Below are positions 34,356 through 42,395 of a stretch of DNA of 64,000 nt, piece after piece. The first letter of the stretch is position 1. The number at the start of each line of letters is the position of its first letter. The DNA is from Planomonospora sp. ID67723. Its GTDB lineage: Bacteria > Actinomycetota > Actinomycetes > Streptosporangiales > Streptosporangiaceae. The DNA is taken from positions 992,001 through 1,056,000 of the forward strand of contig NZ_JABTEZ010000003.1 in the NCBI RefSeq assembly GCF_015711605.1. The letters run 5' to 3'. The translations under genes and the position numbers were made by a program. Below the pieces are notes generated by a model. The model did no database searches and was not told the DNA's origin. It saw only the letters and a list, made by a program, of their open reading frames with translations.

Positions 34356-35369
34356 GTGTCTTGCCTCATTCTTGATGACTTTGTCGATCTGTCCGGATGG
34401 CGGGGTTTCGCTCCCGGTGGCGTCCCGTCCGCGGAGATCTCCATCGCGCCCGGCCCGGTCCTCCCGCCGAGCCGGACCGCCGTGGTCTCGGCGTCCGCCG
34501 CCGGTCACTTCCTGGAGCGCTCCGTAGGCCCGGTGGATCTGCGGGGCTTCGACGACATCGAGCTGTGGGCCGGCGGGGACCGGCTCGCCGACGGGACTGC
34601 CGAGCGGCCGTTCTTCTGCGAGGTGCGGCTGGGCTCGGCGGAGGCCCCGATCGCCTCCGCCGCCAACCGCTGGCACCGGTACGTCCCGGTCGCGGACCCC
34701 GGCTCGCCTCAGCGGGTGCTGTTCTCCCTGGACGACCTGCCCGCCTCGGTCCGCACCGCCTGCTCGGCGATCCGGATCACCTTCCTCGACGCTCCCGCGT
34801 CGGTACGGCTCACGCCTCCCGCGGCCGTGCGGCCCCAGCTGCTGGCCGACGTCGACGCGGCCCTGCTCGCCCGCCTGGACGACCGCCTGAGCCTGGGCGG
34901 CACGCCGGTCAGGGCGGTCCTGCAGGTGGCGCGGGACCAGGCCAAGCCCTACCTCCTGCTCGTCAATCACTCGATCGAGCACGCGCTCACCCGGGTCCCC
35001 GGGGAGGAGATCAGAACCGACTTCACCCGGAACGGCTTCGTGGTCCGGTCGGCGGGCGTGCCGTACGACCTCGGCTACCGGATCGAGGTGGTGGCCGAGC
35101 GCAGGGAAGAGGTCGCGGCGCTGCTGGAGTTCGTGCTGGCGGAACTGGGCCCCGGCTCGACGTTGCGGGTCGGTGGAGTGGAGTTTCCGGTCGACTGGCC
35201 CGCCCCGTGGGAACGGCTCCTGGACGGGACGGGTGAGGCCCTCCGTGAAGAGCGGACCTCCCTGCTCATCTCGATCCCGGCCGTGACGCGCCCCAGGGTC
35301 GTTCCGCGCCGCGCCGTCCTTCCGCACCGCGGCATCCCGGCTGAGGCGGCGTACCACGCCGACAGGTGA
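34356..35369 (+). CDS. Protein of unknown function, beta-rich N-terminus
   Basis: 337 residues from GTG 34356, giving MSCLILDDFVDLSGW; a GTG at 34302 would add 18 unconvincing residues. The first about 150 residues look like a beta-sandwich (VDLRGFDDIELWAGGDRL, RPFFCEVRLGS, RWHRYVPV, LFSLDDLPASVRTACSAIRITFLD), similar in style to carbohydrate-binding or tail-fibre modules. The rest (about 165-310) has RTDFTRNGFVVRSAGVPYDLGYRIEVV and ALLEFVLAELGPGSTLRVGGVEFPVDW. That resembles phage-tail or injection-system accessory proteins of the DUF4255 type, but the match is weak. No partner genes are nearby. Function unknown. Confidence 0.6.
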   Translation: MSCLILDDFVDLSGWRGFAPGGVPSAEISIAPGPVLPPSRTAVVSASAAGHFLERSVGPVDLRGFDDIELWAGGDRLADGTAERPFFCEVRLGSAEAPIASAANRWHRYVPVADPGSPQRVLFSLDDLPASVRTACSAIRITFLDAPASVRLTPPAAVRPQLLADVDAALLARLDDRLSLGGTPVRAVLQVARDQAKPYLLLVNHSIEHALTRVPGEEIRTDFTRNGFVVRSAGVPYDLGYRIEVVAERREEVAALLEFVLAELGPGSTLRVGGVEFPVDWPAPWERLLDGTGEALREERTSLLISIPAVTRPRVVPRRAVLPHRGIPAEAAYHADR

Positions 35370-35471
35370 GCCGTCGCCGGATCCCGCGGGTGGCGGCCCC
35401 GGTCTCGTGGCGGGGCTCCTTGATCGGCGGTCTCCGGAACATGCCGATCTTCGTCTTGGATATTGACTGAT

Positions 35472-35492
35472 CGTTACAGATATAGGGTAACG
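35472..35492. promoter_or_regulatory. Dyad operator upstream of the TetR-type gene
   Basis: CGTTAC (35472-35477) and GTAACG (35487-35492) form an inverted repeat with a 9-base spacer, ending 8 bases before the ATG at 35501. The position suits autorepression by the TetR-type protein. Confidence 0.55.
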
Positions 35493-35500
35493 TGAGGCGC

Positions 35501-36103
35501 ATGGCCAGGACGAGAGAGTTCGACACCGACGCGGTGGTCGATGCCGCGATCGGCGTCTTCTGGCGCAAGGGCTATGCCGCGACCTCGATCCAGGATCTGG
35601 TCGAGGCCACCGGGATCGGCCGCGGCTCGCTGTACGCCGCGTTCGGCAGCAAGGACGGGCTCTACGAAGCCGCGCTCGCACGCTACGCCGAGCAGTCCAC
35701 CTCCGACGTCGCCGCACGCCTGGAGGGCGCGGCCCCGGCTCGCGACGTGCTCCGTGACCTGTTGCTCTACATCGTCGACACGACCGTCACCGACCCGGAG
35801 CGGCGCGGCTGCCTGATCACCAACACCGCGACCGAGCGGCTGCCGCACGACCGGGTCGCGGCCCGGGTGGTCGGCGGGGCGTTCGACCGCAACGCCGTGG
35901 CCGTCACCGCCGTGTTGCGCCGCGCCCGTGAGCGCGGCGAACTGCCGCCCGACGCCGATGTGACCGCGATGGCCGACCTCGTCGTGACGACGATCCAGGG
36001 GCTGCGCGTCCAGGGCAAGGCCGGCGCCGACCGCCGGCGGCTGGCCACGGTCGTTGACTTGGTGCTATCTGTACTGTTCATTCAAGATAGGAGTTCGCTA
36101 TGA
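35501..36103 (+). CDS. TetR-family transcriptional regulator
   Basis: 200 residues from ATG 35501, with GTGAGGCGC just before it. The N-terminal helix-turn-helix reads VDAAIGVFWRKGYAATSIQDLVEATGIGRGSLYAAFGSKDGLYEAAL. The C-terminal ligand domain has RRGCLITNTATERLPHD and ADLVVTTIQGLRVQGKAG, the pattern of the TetR_C branch that regulates oxidoreductases or efflux. Its TGA overlaps the ATG of the next gene (ATGA), so it is co-transcribed and coupled with the reductase. A dyad upstream is a plausible operator. Confidence 0.88.
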   Translation: MARTREFDTDAVVDAAIGVFWRKGYAATSIQDLVEATGIGRGSLYAAFGSKDGLYEAALARYAEQSTSDVAARLEGAAPARDVLRDLLLYIVDTTVTDPERRGCLITNTATERLPHDRVAARVVGGAFDRNAVAVTAVLRRARERGELPPDADVTAMADLVVTTIQGLRVQGKAGADRRRLATVVDLVLSVLFIQDRSSL

Positions 36104-37008
36104 CCACCGTCGCGCTGTTGGGCACCGGGATCATGGGTGCGGCCATGGCACGCAACCTGGCGAAGGCGGGCCACGAGGTCAGGGTGTGGAACCGGACCGA
36201 GGAGAAGGCCCTGCCGCTGCGGGCCGAGGGCGTCGCCGTCTCCACCGGTCCGGCTGAGGCCGTGGCCGGCGCAGACGTCGTGATCACGATGCTGAACGAC
36301 GGCGACACGGTCCATGACGTCATGTCCGCCGCCGTTCCCGGGTTGCGGGCCGGGCAGGCGTGGGCGCAGATGAGCACGGTGGGCGTGGCCGCCATCGACC
36401 GGCTCGGCGCTTTCGCCCGGTCGCACGGACTGGTGTTCGTGGACGCGCCCGTGCAGGGGACCCGGCAGCCCGCCGAGGCCGGCACCCTGGTCATCCTCGC
36501 GGCGGGACCCGCCGACGAGCGGCTCGAGCCCGTCTTCGCCGCCGTCGGCAGCAAGACCCTGTGGGTCGGGGAGGCGGGCGCCGCCACCCGGCTCAAGCTC
36601 GCCACGGTCGGCTTCGGGATCGCGATGACCTCCGTGCTGGCCGAGGCGCTCGCCCTGGCCAAGGGGCTCGATGTGGATCCGGCGCTGTTCGGCCAGGTGA
36701 TCACCGGCGGGCCGATGGACAGCCCCTATCTCCAGGCCAAGATGAAGGCCGTGCTGGACGAGGACTACTCGCCCAGCTTCACCGTGCGCAACGCCGAGAA
36801 GGACACCCGGCTCATCGCCGAGGCGGCCGAGGCCGCCGGAGTCTCGGTGGACCTGGCCGAGGCCGCCGGTGCGCGGTTGCGGCGGGCCGGGACACAGGGG
36901 CACGGAGACGACGACATGGTGGCGAGCTACTTCGCCGGGTTCCTCCCCGGCGCCCCGCGCCGGGAGCACAACGGGGCCGTCGGACGGGGAGCCGCCGCTC
37001 CGGCCTGA
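36100..37008 (+). CDS. NAD(P)-dependent beta-hydroxyacid dehydrogenase/imine-reductase-like oxidoreductase
   Basis: 302 residues. Rossmann start VALLGTGIMGAAMARNLAKAGHEVRVWNRTEEKA; substrate loop FVDAPVQGTRQPAEAGTLVILAAG (the DxPVxG motif); catalytic Lys near KLATVGFGIAM; and a helical C-terminal domain with PMDSPYLQAKMKAVLDEDYSPSFTVRNAEKD. This is the 3-hydroxyisobutyrate dehydrogenase superfamily. The arginine in NRT suggests NADP preference. It overlaps the TetR gene start-to-stop and is likely its target. The substrate is not evident. The C-terminal tail after about residue 285 is low complexity. Confidence 0.87.
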   Translation: MTTVALLGTGIMGAAMARNLAKAGHEVRVWNRTEEKALPLRAEGVAVSTGPAEAVAGADVVITMLNDGDTVHDVMSAAVPGLRAGQAWAQMSTVGVAAIDRLGAFARSHGLVFVDAPVQGTRQPAEAGTLVILAAGPADERLEPVFAAVGSKTLWVGEAGAATRLKLATVGFGIAMTSVLAEALALAKGLDVDPALFGQVITGGPMDSPYLQAKMKAVLDEDYSPSFTVRNAEKDTRLIAEAAEAAGVSVDLAEAAGARLRRAGTQGHGDDDMVASYFAGFLPGAPRREHNGAVGRGAAAPA

Positions 37009-37126
37009 CCGAGGCGGACCCCGACCGGCCGGATCCGGGTGGTGGCCGGAGCGACGCCGGCGCCGTGCCCGCGCGGGGCGTCGCCGCCGGTGCGGTCCCC
37101 GGCGACGGCCGGTCGCCGCGGAGGCG

Positions 37127-37681
37127 TCAGAGTTCGGCCCCGGCCTCCCCGGCGGGCTCGAAACCGGGTTCGCCGGGCAGCCGGACGTCGTCGACGTTGA
37201 CGTTGACCTCGACGACGCGCATGCCCAGCATCCGGCTGACCGTGCGGGCCACGTTGGTCTTGACCTCGTTGGCAACGTCCATGACCGCGTGGCCGTACTC
37301 GGCCACGATCGCCACGTCCACGGCGACGGTACGGTCCTGGACGTGGGCGACGACGCCCCGGGGGCCGCGCCTGGCGCCGGCGCGCTCGCGCGCCGGGTCG
37401 ATCGCATGAGCGGGGTCCTCGCCCATGTCGGCGACGCCGGCCACCTCGAGCGTGGCGAGGGCGGCGACCTTCTCGACCACTTCGTCGGCCACCTTGATCC
37501 GGCCCTTCACCACGGCCGAGGACGTCGGCTCGGGGGCCGAGGCGACGGACATGCTCAGGGAGAACGGGCGAACGGTGGCGCTCGCCTCGGCGGGAGACCC
37601 GGAGGCCTCGGGAGCCTCCGCCTCCTCGGTGATCTCCCCGGTGGGCCGCTCCAGGGGTTCCTCGACGGAGACGTCGGTCAT
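37127..37681 (-). CDS. Asp23/Gls24 family envelope-stress protein
   Basis: 184 residues from ATG 37681, with GAGGAG 6 bases upstream; ATG 37702 is an alternative without a ribosome site. The acidic, disordered N-terminus of about 65 residues (rich in Glu, Ala, Pro and Ser) precedes the Asp23 domain: GRIKVADEVVEKVAALATLEVAGVADM, VAVDVAIVAEYGHAVMDVANEVKTNVARTVSRMLGMRVVEVNVNVDDV. Gls24/Asp23 proteins associate with the membrane and respond to alkaline or envelope stress. It diverges from the HIT gene. Confidence 0.87.
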   Translation of the reverse strand: MTDVSVEEPLERPTGEITEEAEAPEASGSPAEASATVRPFSLSMSVASAPEPTSSAVVKGRIKVADEVVEKVAALATLEVAGVADMGEDPAHAIDPARERAGARRGPRGVVAHVQDRTVAVDVAIVAEYGHAVMDVANEVKTNVARTVSRMLGMRVVEVNVNVDDVRLPGEPGFEPAGEAGAEL

Positions 37682-37824
37682 GGCTTGCTCCTCGGCTGTC
37701 ATCTGGCTCGCTCGCTGGGATTCTGCCGGAAGTATGCCGTATATGTCCGCTGCTGATGGGGAAAAGCAGCCCGACTGGGATGCCGCCAGAACGCGCGGAT
37801 CTGCCTGGCAATATGCTGACCGCC

Positions 37825-38394
37825 ATGAGCGACGAGCCGCAGCACGGGACGGAGCCTGGGACGCAGCACGGGGCAGGGACTCCCGACGCGTTCGCCCGGC
37901 TCTGGACTCCCCACCGGATGGCCTACATCAAGGGGGAGAACAAGCCGACCGGCGCGGGCCCGGGGGACGGCTGCCCGTTCTGCGACATCCCGAAGCTGAG
38001 CGACGAGGACGGGCTGGTCGTCGCGCGGGGAGAGAAGGTCTACGCCGTCCTCAACCTCTACCCCTACAACTCCGGTCACCTGCTCGTGTGCCCCTACCGG
38101 CACGTGCCGGACTACACGGACCTGGACGGCGCCGAGACCGCCGAGCTGGCCGCCTTCACCCAGCGCGGGCTGGCCGCGCTGCGCAAGGCCAGCGGGGCTC
38201 AGGGCTTCAACGTGGGGATGAACCTCGGCGTCGTGGCGGGCGCGGGCATCGCCGCCCACCTGCACCAGCACGTGGTGCCCCGATGGGGCGGCGACACCAA
38301 CTTCATGCCGGTGGTCGGCCAGACCAAGGTGCTGCCTCAGCTGTTGCGCGACACCAGGTCGTTGCTGGCGGACTGCTGGCCCGGCGGCTCGTAG
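37825..38394 (+). CDS. HIT-family nucleotide hydrolase/phosphorylase
   Basis: 189 residues from ATG 37825; ATG 37813 is an in-frame alternative. CPFCDIPKL supplies a possible zinc-Cys pair. Core HIT features are VYAVLNLYPYNSGHLLVCPYRHV and the HLHQHVVPRW histidine triad near 155-160. It resembles the mycobacterial HIT protein encoded next to thrS and pgsA, reported as a diadenosine tetraphosphate phosphorylase. Here it is separated from both by insertions. The 3' end overlaps the convergent membrane-protein gene by 58 bases. Confidence 0.88.
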   Translation: MSDEPQHGTEPGTQHGAGTPDAFARLWTPHRMAYIKGENKPTGAGPGDGCPFCDIPKLSDEDGLVVARGEKVYAVLNLYPYNSGHLLVCPYRHVPDYTDLDGAETAELAAFTQRGLAALRKASGAQGFNVGMNLGVVAGAGIAAHLHQHVVPRWGGDTNFMPVVGQTKVLPQLLRDTRSLLADCWPGGS

Positions 38395-40586
38395 GGCGTC
38401 TGCTCGCGCTCCCGCAGGACCGCGACGCCCGCCGACAGGGCCAGCGGTACGGCCAGCGCCAGGGCCATGGAGAGCACGGCCGCGCCCGAGTCGTTGACCA
38501 GCATGCCGACGACCCCGCTGACCAGGGTGCCGATCAGCCCGGCCTTCAGCGCGGGAGAGTGCTCGAAGGCGGCCGGCAGCACTCCGGCGCTGGCGGCCGC
38601 GGGCCGCAGCAGCGTGTAGACGAGGAACGCGGCCGCGACGATCACGATCGGCATCAGGTTCGGGCTGAGCAGCGTGCCGATCATCGCGCCGAACTTGCGG
38701 CCGATCACGTCCATCGCCTCGCCGGTGAACACCTGGCCGACGAACCGGCCCAGGTGGGTCTGGGAACCGGGCGGGCGCAGGTAGTCGAGGTAGGCGATCG
38801 CCATCACGGTGACGCCGCCCGCCGCCACGAGCGCGCCCAGCCGGACGACCGAGATCCGGCGGCCGGACAGGAGCAGGGCGGTGACCGCGATGCCGGGCAC
38901 GAACGCGATCACACCGCCGAAGTCGCTGCCCACCCCCGGCCAGCCGCCGAGGATCATCGCCGAGCAGCCGAGCGTCATCACGACGGCGACCCCCGCGCCC
39001 CGGTGCCCCAGACGCGCGAGCAGGTGGGCGAGTGCCGTGCCCAGCAGCAGCACCGAGGTGGCGAACAGGGCGAAGGGGATGTTGCCCAGGCCGTAGTACC
39101 GCGCGCCGACCACGGCGGTGTAGCCCATCACGCTGTTGAGCTGCAGGGTCGTCCCGGTCAGCAGGTCGCCGGCGAGGACCGCCGCGGTGACCGCCGTGAC
39201 GATCGCCAGTGGCCCGAGCGGGCGGCTGCGCCGCAGCGCGCCGGGAACGTTCCGGGCGCGGGAGCGCAGGTTCCGGGGGCCCGAACCGCGTCGTCCCCGG
39301 CTGACGAGGAACCGGAACGCGGCCGACCACAGGAACGGCACCACCAGGGCCACCGCCGCCAGCAGGAGGGCGGCTCCTGCGATCCCCCCGGCGAGGGAGA
39401 GCACGGGCGTCCCGGCGTGCCGCCAGTCGGTGAGGTTGACCAGGTAGGTCGCGACCGGCAGTGAGGCGAGGACGACGGCGGCCACGCGCACCCGGCCCAA
39501 CCCGCGTCCGCGGCGCAGCAGCAGGAACGCGATGACATAGAACAGGACCTGGAGCACGGCGACGGTGGTGAAGAAGGCCCCGCCGATCTCTCTGATCGTC
39601 TGACCCGCGACGTCGGCGGCGATCAGCTCGGCCCGCGCGCTCGCGATCCCGCCGGTACGGCTCTCGCCCGCCCGCCAGGCGGTCCCGACCACCGAGGGCG
39701 GAACCGGGGCGCCGATCACCGACAGCACCGTGGCCGTGATGTCCGGCAGGATCGTGACGTCCTCGCGGTGGGTGGAGGCCGCGCCGAGGAAGCGGTCCTG
39801 GCCGCCGGCGCCCGCGCGCATCATGGCGACCCGCAGGTGCGGCTGGGCTCCGTGGTCGGACAGGCCCGCCAGCAGCACGGTGGCGTCCCCGGGAAGCACG
39901 CTGAGCACCGCCCCGGCCTTGGCGTCGGCCCGCAGCAGCGCGGTCGACCGCTGCTGCGCGGTGAGCGCGTCCTCGACGCGGGGGAGGCGGTCCTCGGCCA
40001 GGTAGGGCCGGATGAGGTCGTCCACGTCGACCGCGACCACCCGGCACCGGGCGAGCGCCTCGGCCCGGACCTGCGCGGGGGAGGGGGCGTAGTGGTCGAC
40101 CTTCCCGGACCGGTCGGCCAGGGCCAGCGCGGCCCCCGGCCCGATCGCGAGCGTGCAGTCGCCGGCGGCGCGTACGGCCTCGCCGAGCGTGCCGGCGCCG
40201 CGTTGCCCGGCCACCCGGTGCAGGTAGTCGTAGTCGGGAATGACCGCGCCGCCCTTGACGGGCTCGGGCACCGGCGGCAGGCCGCAGCCGTACCCGACGG
40301 CGGATCTGATCCCGGCCGACACGGTCAGCCAGGCGTCATAGGGGCAGGTCACCCTGCCCACCGTGCGGACCGAGAGAGAACCCGCGGCGCTCTGGCCGGC
40401 CAGCTGCCACAGGTTGGGCGTGCCCTCCGGGCTCAGATCGCTCCACAGCAGCCCGGGAACCCCGATCAGGACCACCCGCCCGTCCGCGGGAACGGAGGGG
40501 GCCTCGGCCCTGACCGCAGCGGCCTGCGCGGCTCCCGGCCACAGCACGCTCAGCAGCAGCGCGGCCGTGATCAGCGTCCGCCTCAC
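38337..40586 (-). CDS. Membrane protein with extracytoplasmic alkaline-phosphatase-like domain
   Basis: 749 residues from GTG 40586, preceded by AGGGAGGTCACCG; the frame is open far upstream but only as a shadow of the next gene. Signal peptide (LITAALLLSVLWPGAAQA). The extracytoplasmic domain (about 40-385) has GVPGLLWSDLSPEGTPNLWQLAG, VSAGIRSAVG, VLLAGLSDHGAQPHL and LPDITATVLSVIGAPVP. These echo phosphatase/sulfatase folds, but the metal ligands are only partly conserved. About ten helices follow (390-740). This architecture is a conserved actinobacterial membrane protein of unknown role, perhaps in envelope metabolism. Its stop lies inside the convergent HIT gene. Confidence 0.75.
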   Translation of the reverse strand: MRRTLITAALLLSVLWPGAAQAAAVRAEAPSVPADGRVVLIGVPGLLWSDLSPEGTPNLWQLAGQSAAGSLSVRTVGRVTCPYDAWLTVSAGIRSAVGYGCGLPPVPEPVKGGAVIPDYDYLHRVAGQRGAGTLGEAVRAAGDCTLAIGPGAALALADRSGKVDHYAPSPAQVRAEALARCRVVAVDVDDLIRPYLAEDRLPRVEDALTAQQRSTALLRADAKAGAVLSVLPGDATVLLAGLSDHGAQPHLRVAMMRAGAGGQDRFLGAASTHREDVTILPDITATVLSVIGAPVPPSVVGTAWRAGESRTGGIASARAELIAADVAGQTIREIGGAFFTTVAVLQVLFYVIAFLLLRRGRGLGRVRVAAVVLASLPVATYLVNLTDWRHAGTPVLSLAGGIAGAALLLAAVALVVPFLWSAAFRFLVSRGRRGSGPRNLRSRARNVPGALRRSRPLGPLAIVTAVTAAVLAGDLLTGTTLQLNSVMGYTAVVGARYYGLGNIPFALFATSVLLLGTALAHLLARLGHRGAGVAVVMTLGCSAMILGGWPGVGSDFGGVIAFVPGIAVTALLLSGRRISVVRLGALVAAGGVTVMAIAYLDYLRPPGSQTHLGRFVGQVFTGEAMDVIGRKFGAMIGTLLSPNLMPIVIVAAAFLVYTLLRPAAASAGVLPAAFEHSPALKAGLIGTLVSGVVGMLVNDSGAAVLSMALALAVPLALSAGVAVLREREQTPYEPPGQQSASNDLVSRNS

Positions 40587-40675
40587 CGGTGACCTCCCTG
40601 GTCGTGGGCCCAGCGCCCCATCGGATGCTCTGGCACCGTAGGGGAAGATCGGGGTCCGGGTCCAGCGAACCGGTT

Positions 40676-42253
40676 TCAGGGAAGGACGGCCCGGCTCGCG
40701 GGACTCTCGTTGTGCAGGCGGTCCAGCGCGGAGACGAGGTATGTCCCGCCGCCCGGCAGGGCGAAGGTCTGGCGGGTGCCGGCGGAGGCGGGGACGACCG
40801 CGACCAGGTTGCGGGCGTCGGCGACGGCGCACGGACCCACCTCGCCGGAGGTGACCCGGTAGACGGCGTAGGCCCGCGCGCCTGCCGAGGCCTTCCACAT
40901 GAGCGTGGCGCCCTGGATCCTGACGTTGTCCGGGCCGGCCGGGGCACGGCCGCCGCGTTCCTTGATCAGGGGCATCAGCGCCGGGCGGGAGTAGTGGTCG
41001 CGGGCGATCCGGTCCATCACGCCGAGCGGGTTGCCGCCGACCTGCCTGGCGCTGAAGTAGACGTCGCCGAGGACCTCCGGGTATGCACGGTTGCGGGTGA
41101 GGTGCGAGGGGAGCTCGCCGGGTTTGCGCCACGCCGGGGTGTCGGTGGCGCCGACGCGGTAGAGGGCCTGGCCGATGTACAGGTGCACGCCGGTGCCCCG
41201 GACCTCCTTGGCCCACCAGGGCGTCAGCACGTCGTAGTCGGCGATCCGGAAGCCGCGCGGCCAGTAGAGCTGCGGCATGACGTAGTCGACCGTGCCGCTG
41301 CGGATCCAGTGGCGGGAGTCGGCGTAGATGGCGTCGTAGGCCGACATGCCGCTGGTGGCCGAGCCGGTCGGGTCGTTGGACTTGTTGCGCCAGATGCCGA
41401 ACGGGCTGATGCCGAACTTCACGGGCTTCCTGGTCGCGTGAACGACCCGGTCGACCTGGGCGATGAGCTTGTTGACGTTGGCGCGGCGCCAGTCGGCCAG
41501 CTTCGCGCCGCCGCCGTACCGGGCGAAGGCGTCGCCGTCGGCGAACTTCTTGCCGCCGCCGGGATAGGGGTAGAAGTAGTCGTCGAAGTGCACGCCGTCG
41601 ACGTCGTAGCGCTCGACCACGTCCTTGATGACCGCGGTGACGTGGTCGCGGACCGCCGGCAGGCCGGGGTTGTAGTAGAGGCGGCCCTCGTGCTTGACGA
41701 CCCAGTCGGGGTGGACGCGGGCCGGGTGGGTGGCCGGCAGCCTGCTCACGTTGGTGTCGTAGGCCGCCCGGTAGGGGTTGAACCAGGCGTGGAACTCCAT
41801 GCCGCGCTTGTGCGCCTCGGCGGTCAGGAAGGGCAGCGGGTCCCAGCCGGGGTCCTTGCCCGCCGTACCGGTCAGGAACTTCGACCACGGCTCCAGCGCG
41901 GAGCGGTAGAACGCGTCGGAGGCCGGGCGGACCTGGACGAACACCGCGTTGAACCGGCGCTTGGCGGCCTTGTCGAGGAGTTTGACGTACTCGGCCCGCT
42001 GCTGGGCGGCCGTCAGGCCGGTCCGGGTCGGCCAGTCGATGTTGTTCACGGTGGCGATCCAGACCCCGCGCAGTTGCCGCTTGGGGTATTTCGCGTCGAC
42101 CGGGCACGACGCCGCGGCGACCACCGCGCCGGGTGCGGGCGCGGCGGCTCCGGAGGGATCGGCGGCGCCGGCGCCGGGACCGAAGGTGTGGGCGGCGCCG
42201 AGGGTGAGAGCGGAGAGGGCGGCTGCGGCAAGCAGGGGACGTCCGGTTCGCAT
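40676..42253 (-). CDS. Secreted glycoside hydrolase-like protein (GHL10/DUF187, YngK-like)
   Basis: 525 residues from ATG 42253. Signal peptide MRTGRPLLAAAALSALTLGAAHT, then a Pro/Ala linker. The TIM-barrel GHL10 domain (about 60-390) has QLRGVWIATVNNIDWPTRTGL, FNAVFVQVRPASDAFYRSALEPWSKFLTG, FHAWFNPYRA, DGVHFDDYFYPYP, KFGISPFGIWRNKS and YVMPQLYWPRGF. Asp residues in the HFDDYFYP motif are likely catalytic. The C-terminal 100 residues form a small beta domain (DNVRIQGATLMWKASAGARAYAVYR). Such proteins are thought to act on glycans or peptidoglycan-linked sugars outside the cell. It lies 89 bases upstream of the phosphatase-like membrane-protein gene on the same strand. Confidence 0.88.
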   Translation of the reverse strand: MRTGRPLLAAAALSALTLGAAHTFGPGAGAADPSGAAAPAPGAVVAAASCPVDAKYPKRQLRGVWIATVNNIDWPTRTGLTAAQQRAEYVKLLDKAAKRRFNAVFVQVRPASDAFYRSALEPWSKFLTGTAGKDPGWDPLPFLTAEAHKRGMEFHAWFNPYRAAYDTNVSRLPATHPARVHPDWVVKHEGRLYYNPGLPAVRDHVTAVIKDVVERYDVDGVHFDDYFYPYPGGGKKFADGDAFARYGGGAKLADWRRANVNKLIAQVDRVVHATRKPVKFGISPFGIWRNKSNDPTGSATSGMSAYDAIYADSRHWIRSGTVDYVMPQLYWPRGFRIADYDVLTPWWAKEVRGTGVHLYIGQALYRVGATDTPAWRKPGELPSHLTRNRAYPEVLGDVYFSARQVGGNPLGVMDRIARDHYSRPALMPLIKERGGRAPAGPDNVRIQGATLMWKASAGARAYAVYRVTSGEVGPCAVADARNLVAVVPASAGTRQTFALPGGGTYLVSALDRLHNESPASRAVLP

Positions 42254-42395
42254 GGACCTCAGTGTGGCATCGGGCCCGTGATGCTTTGGCCGAAAGAACG
42301 AAATGGTTCCGTGATCCCCCTGTGACGGGAGTGGCCCCCGGGAGGCGTGGGACCGGGCCGCAGAGCCGCCCGGCCGCACGCCTCCCGCGCACCGG

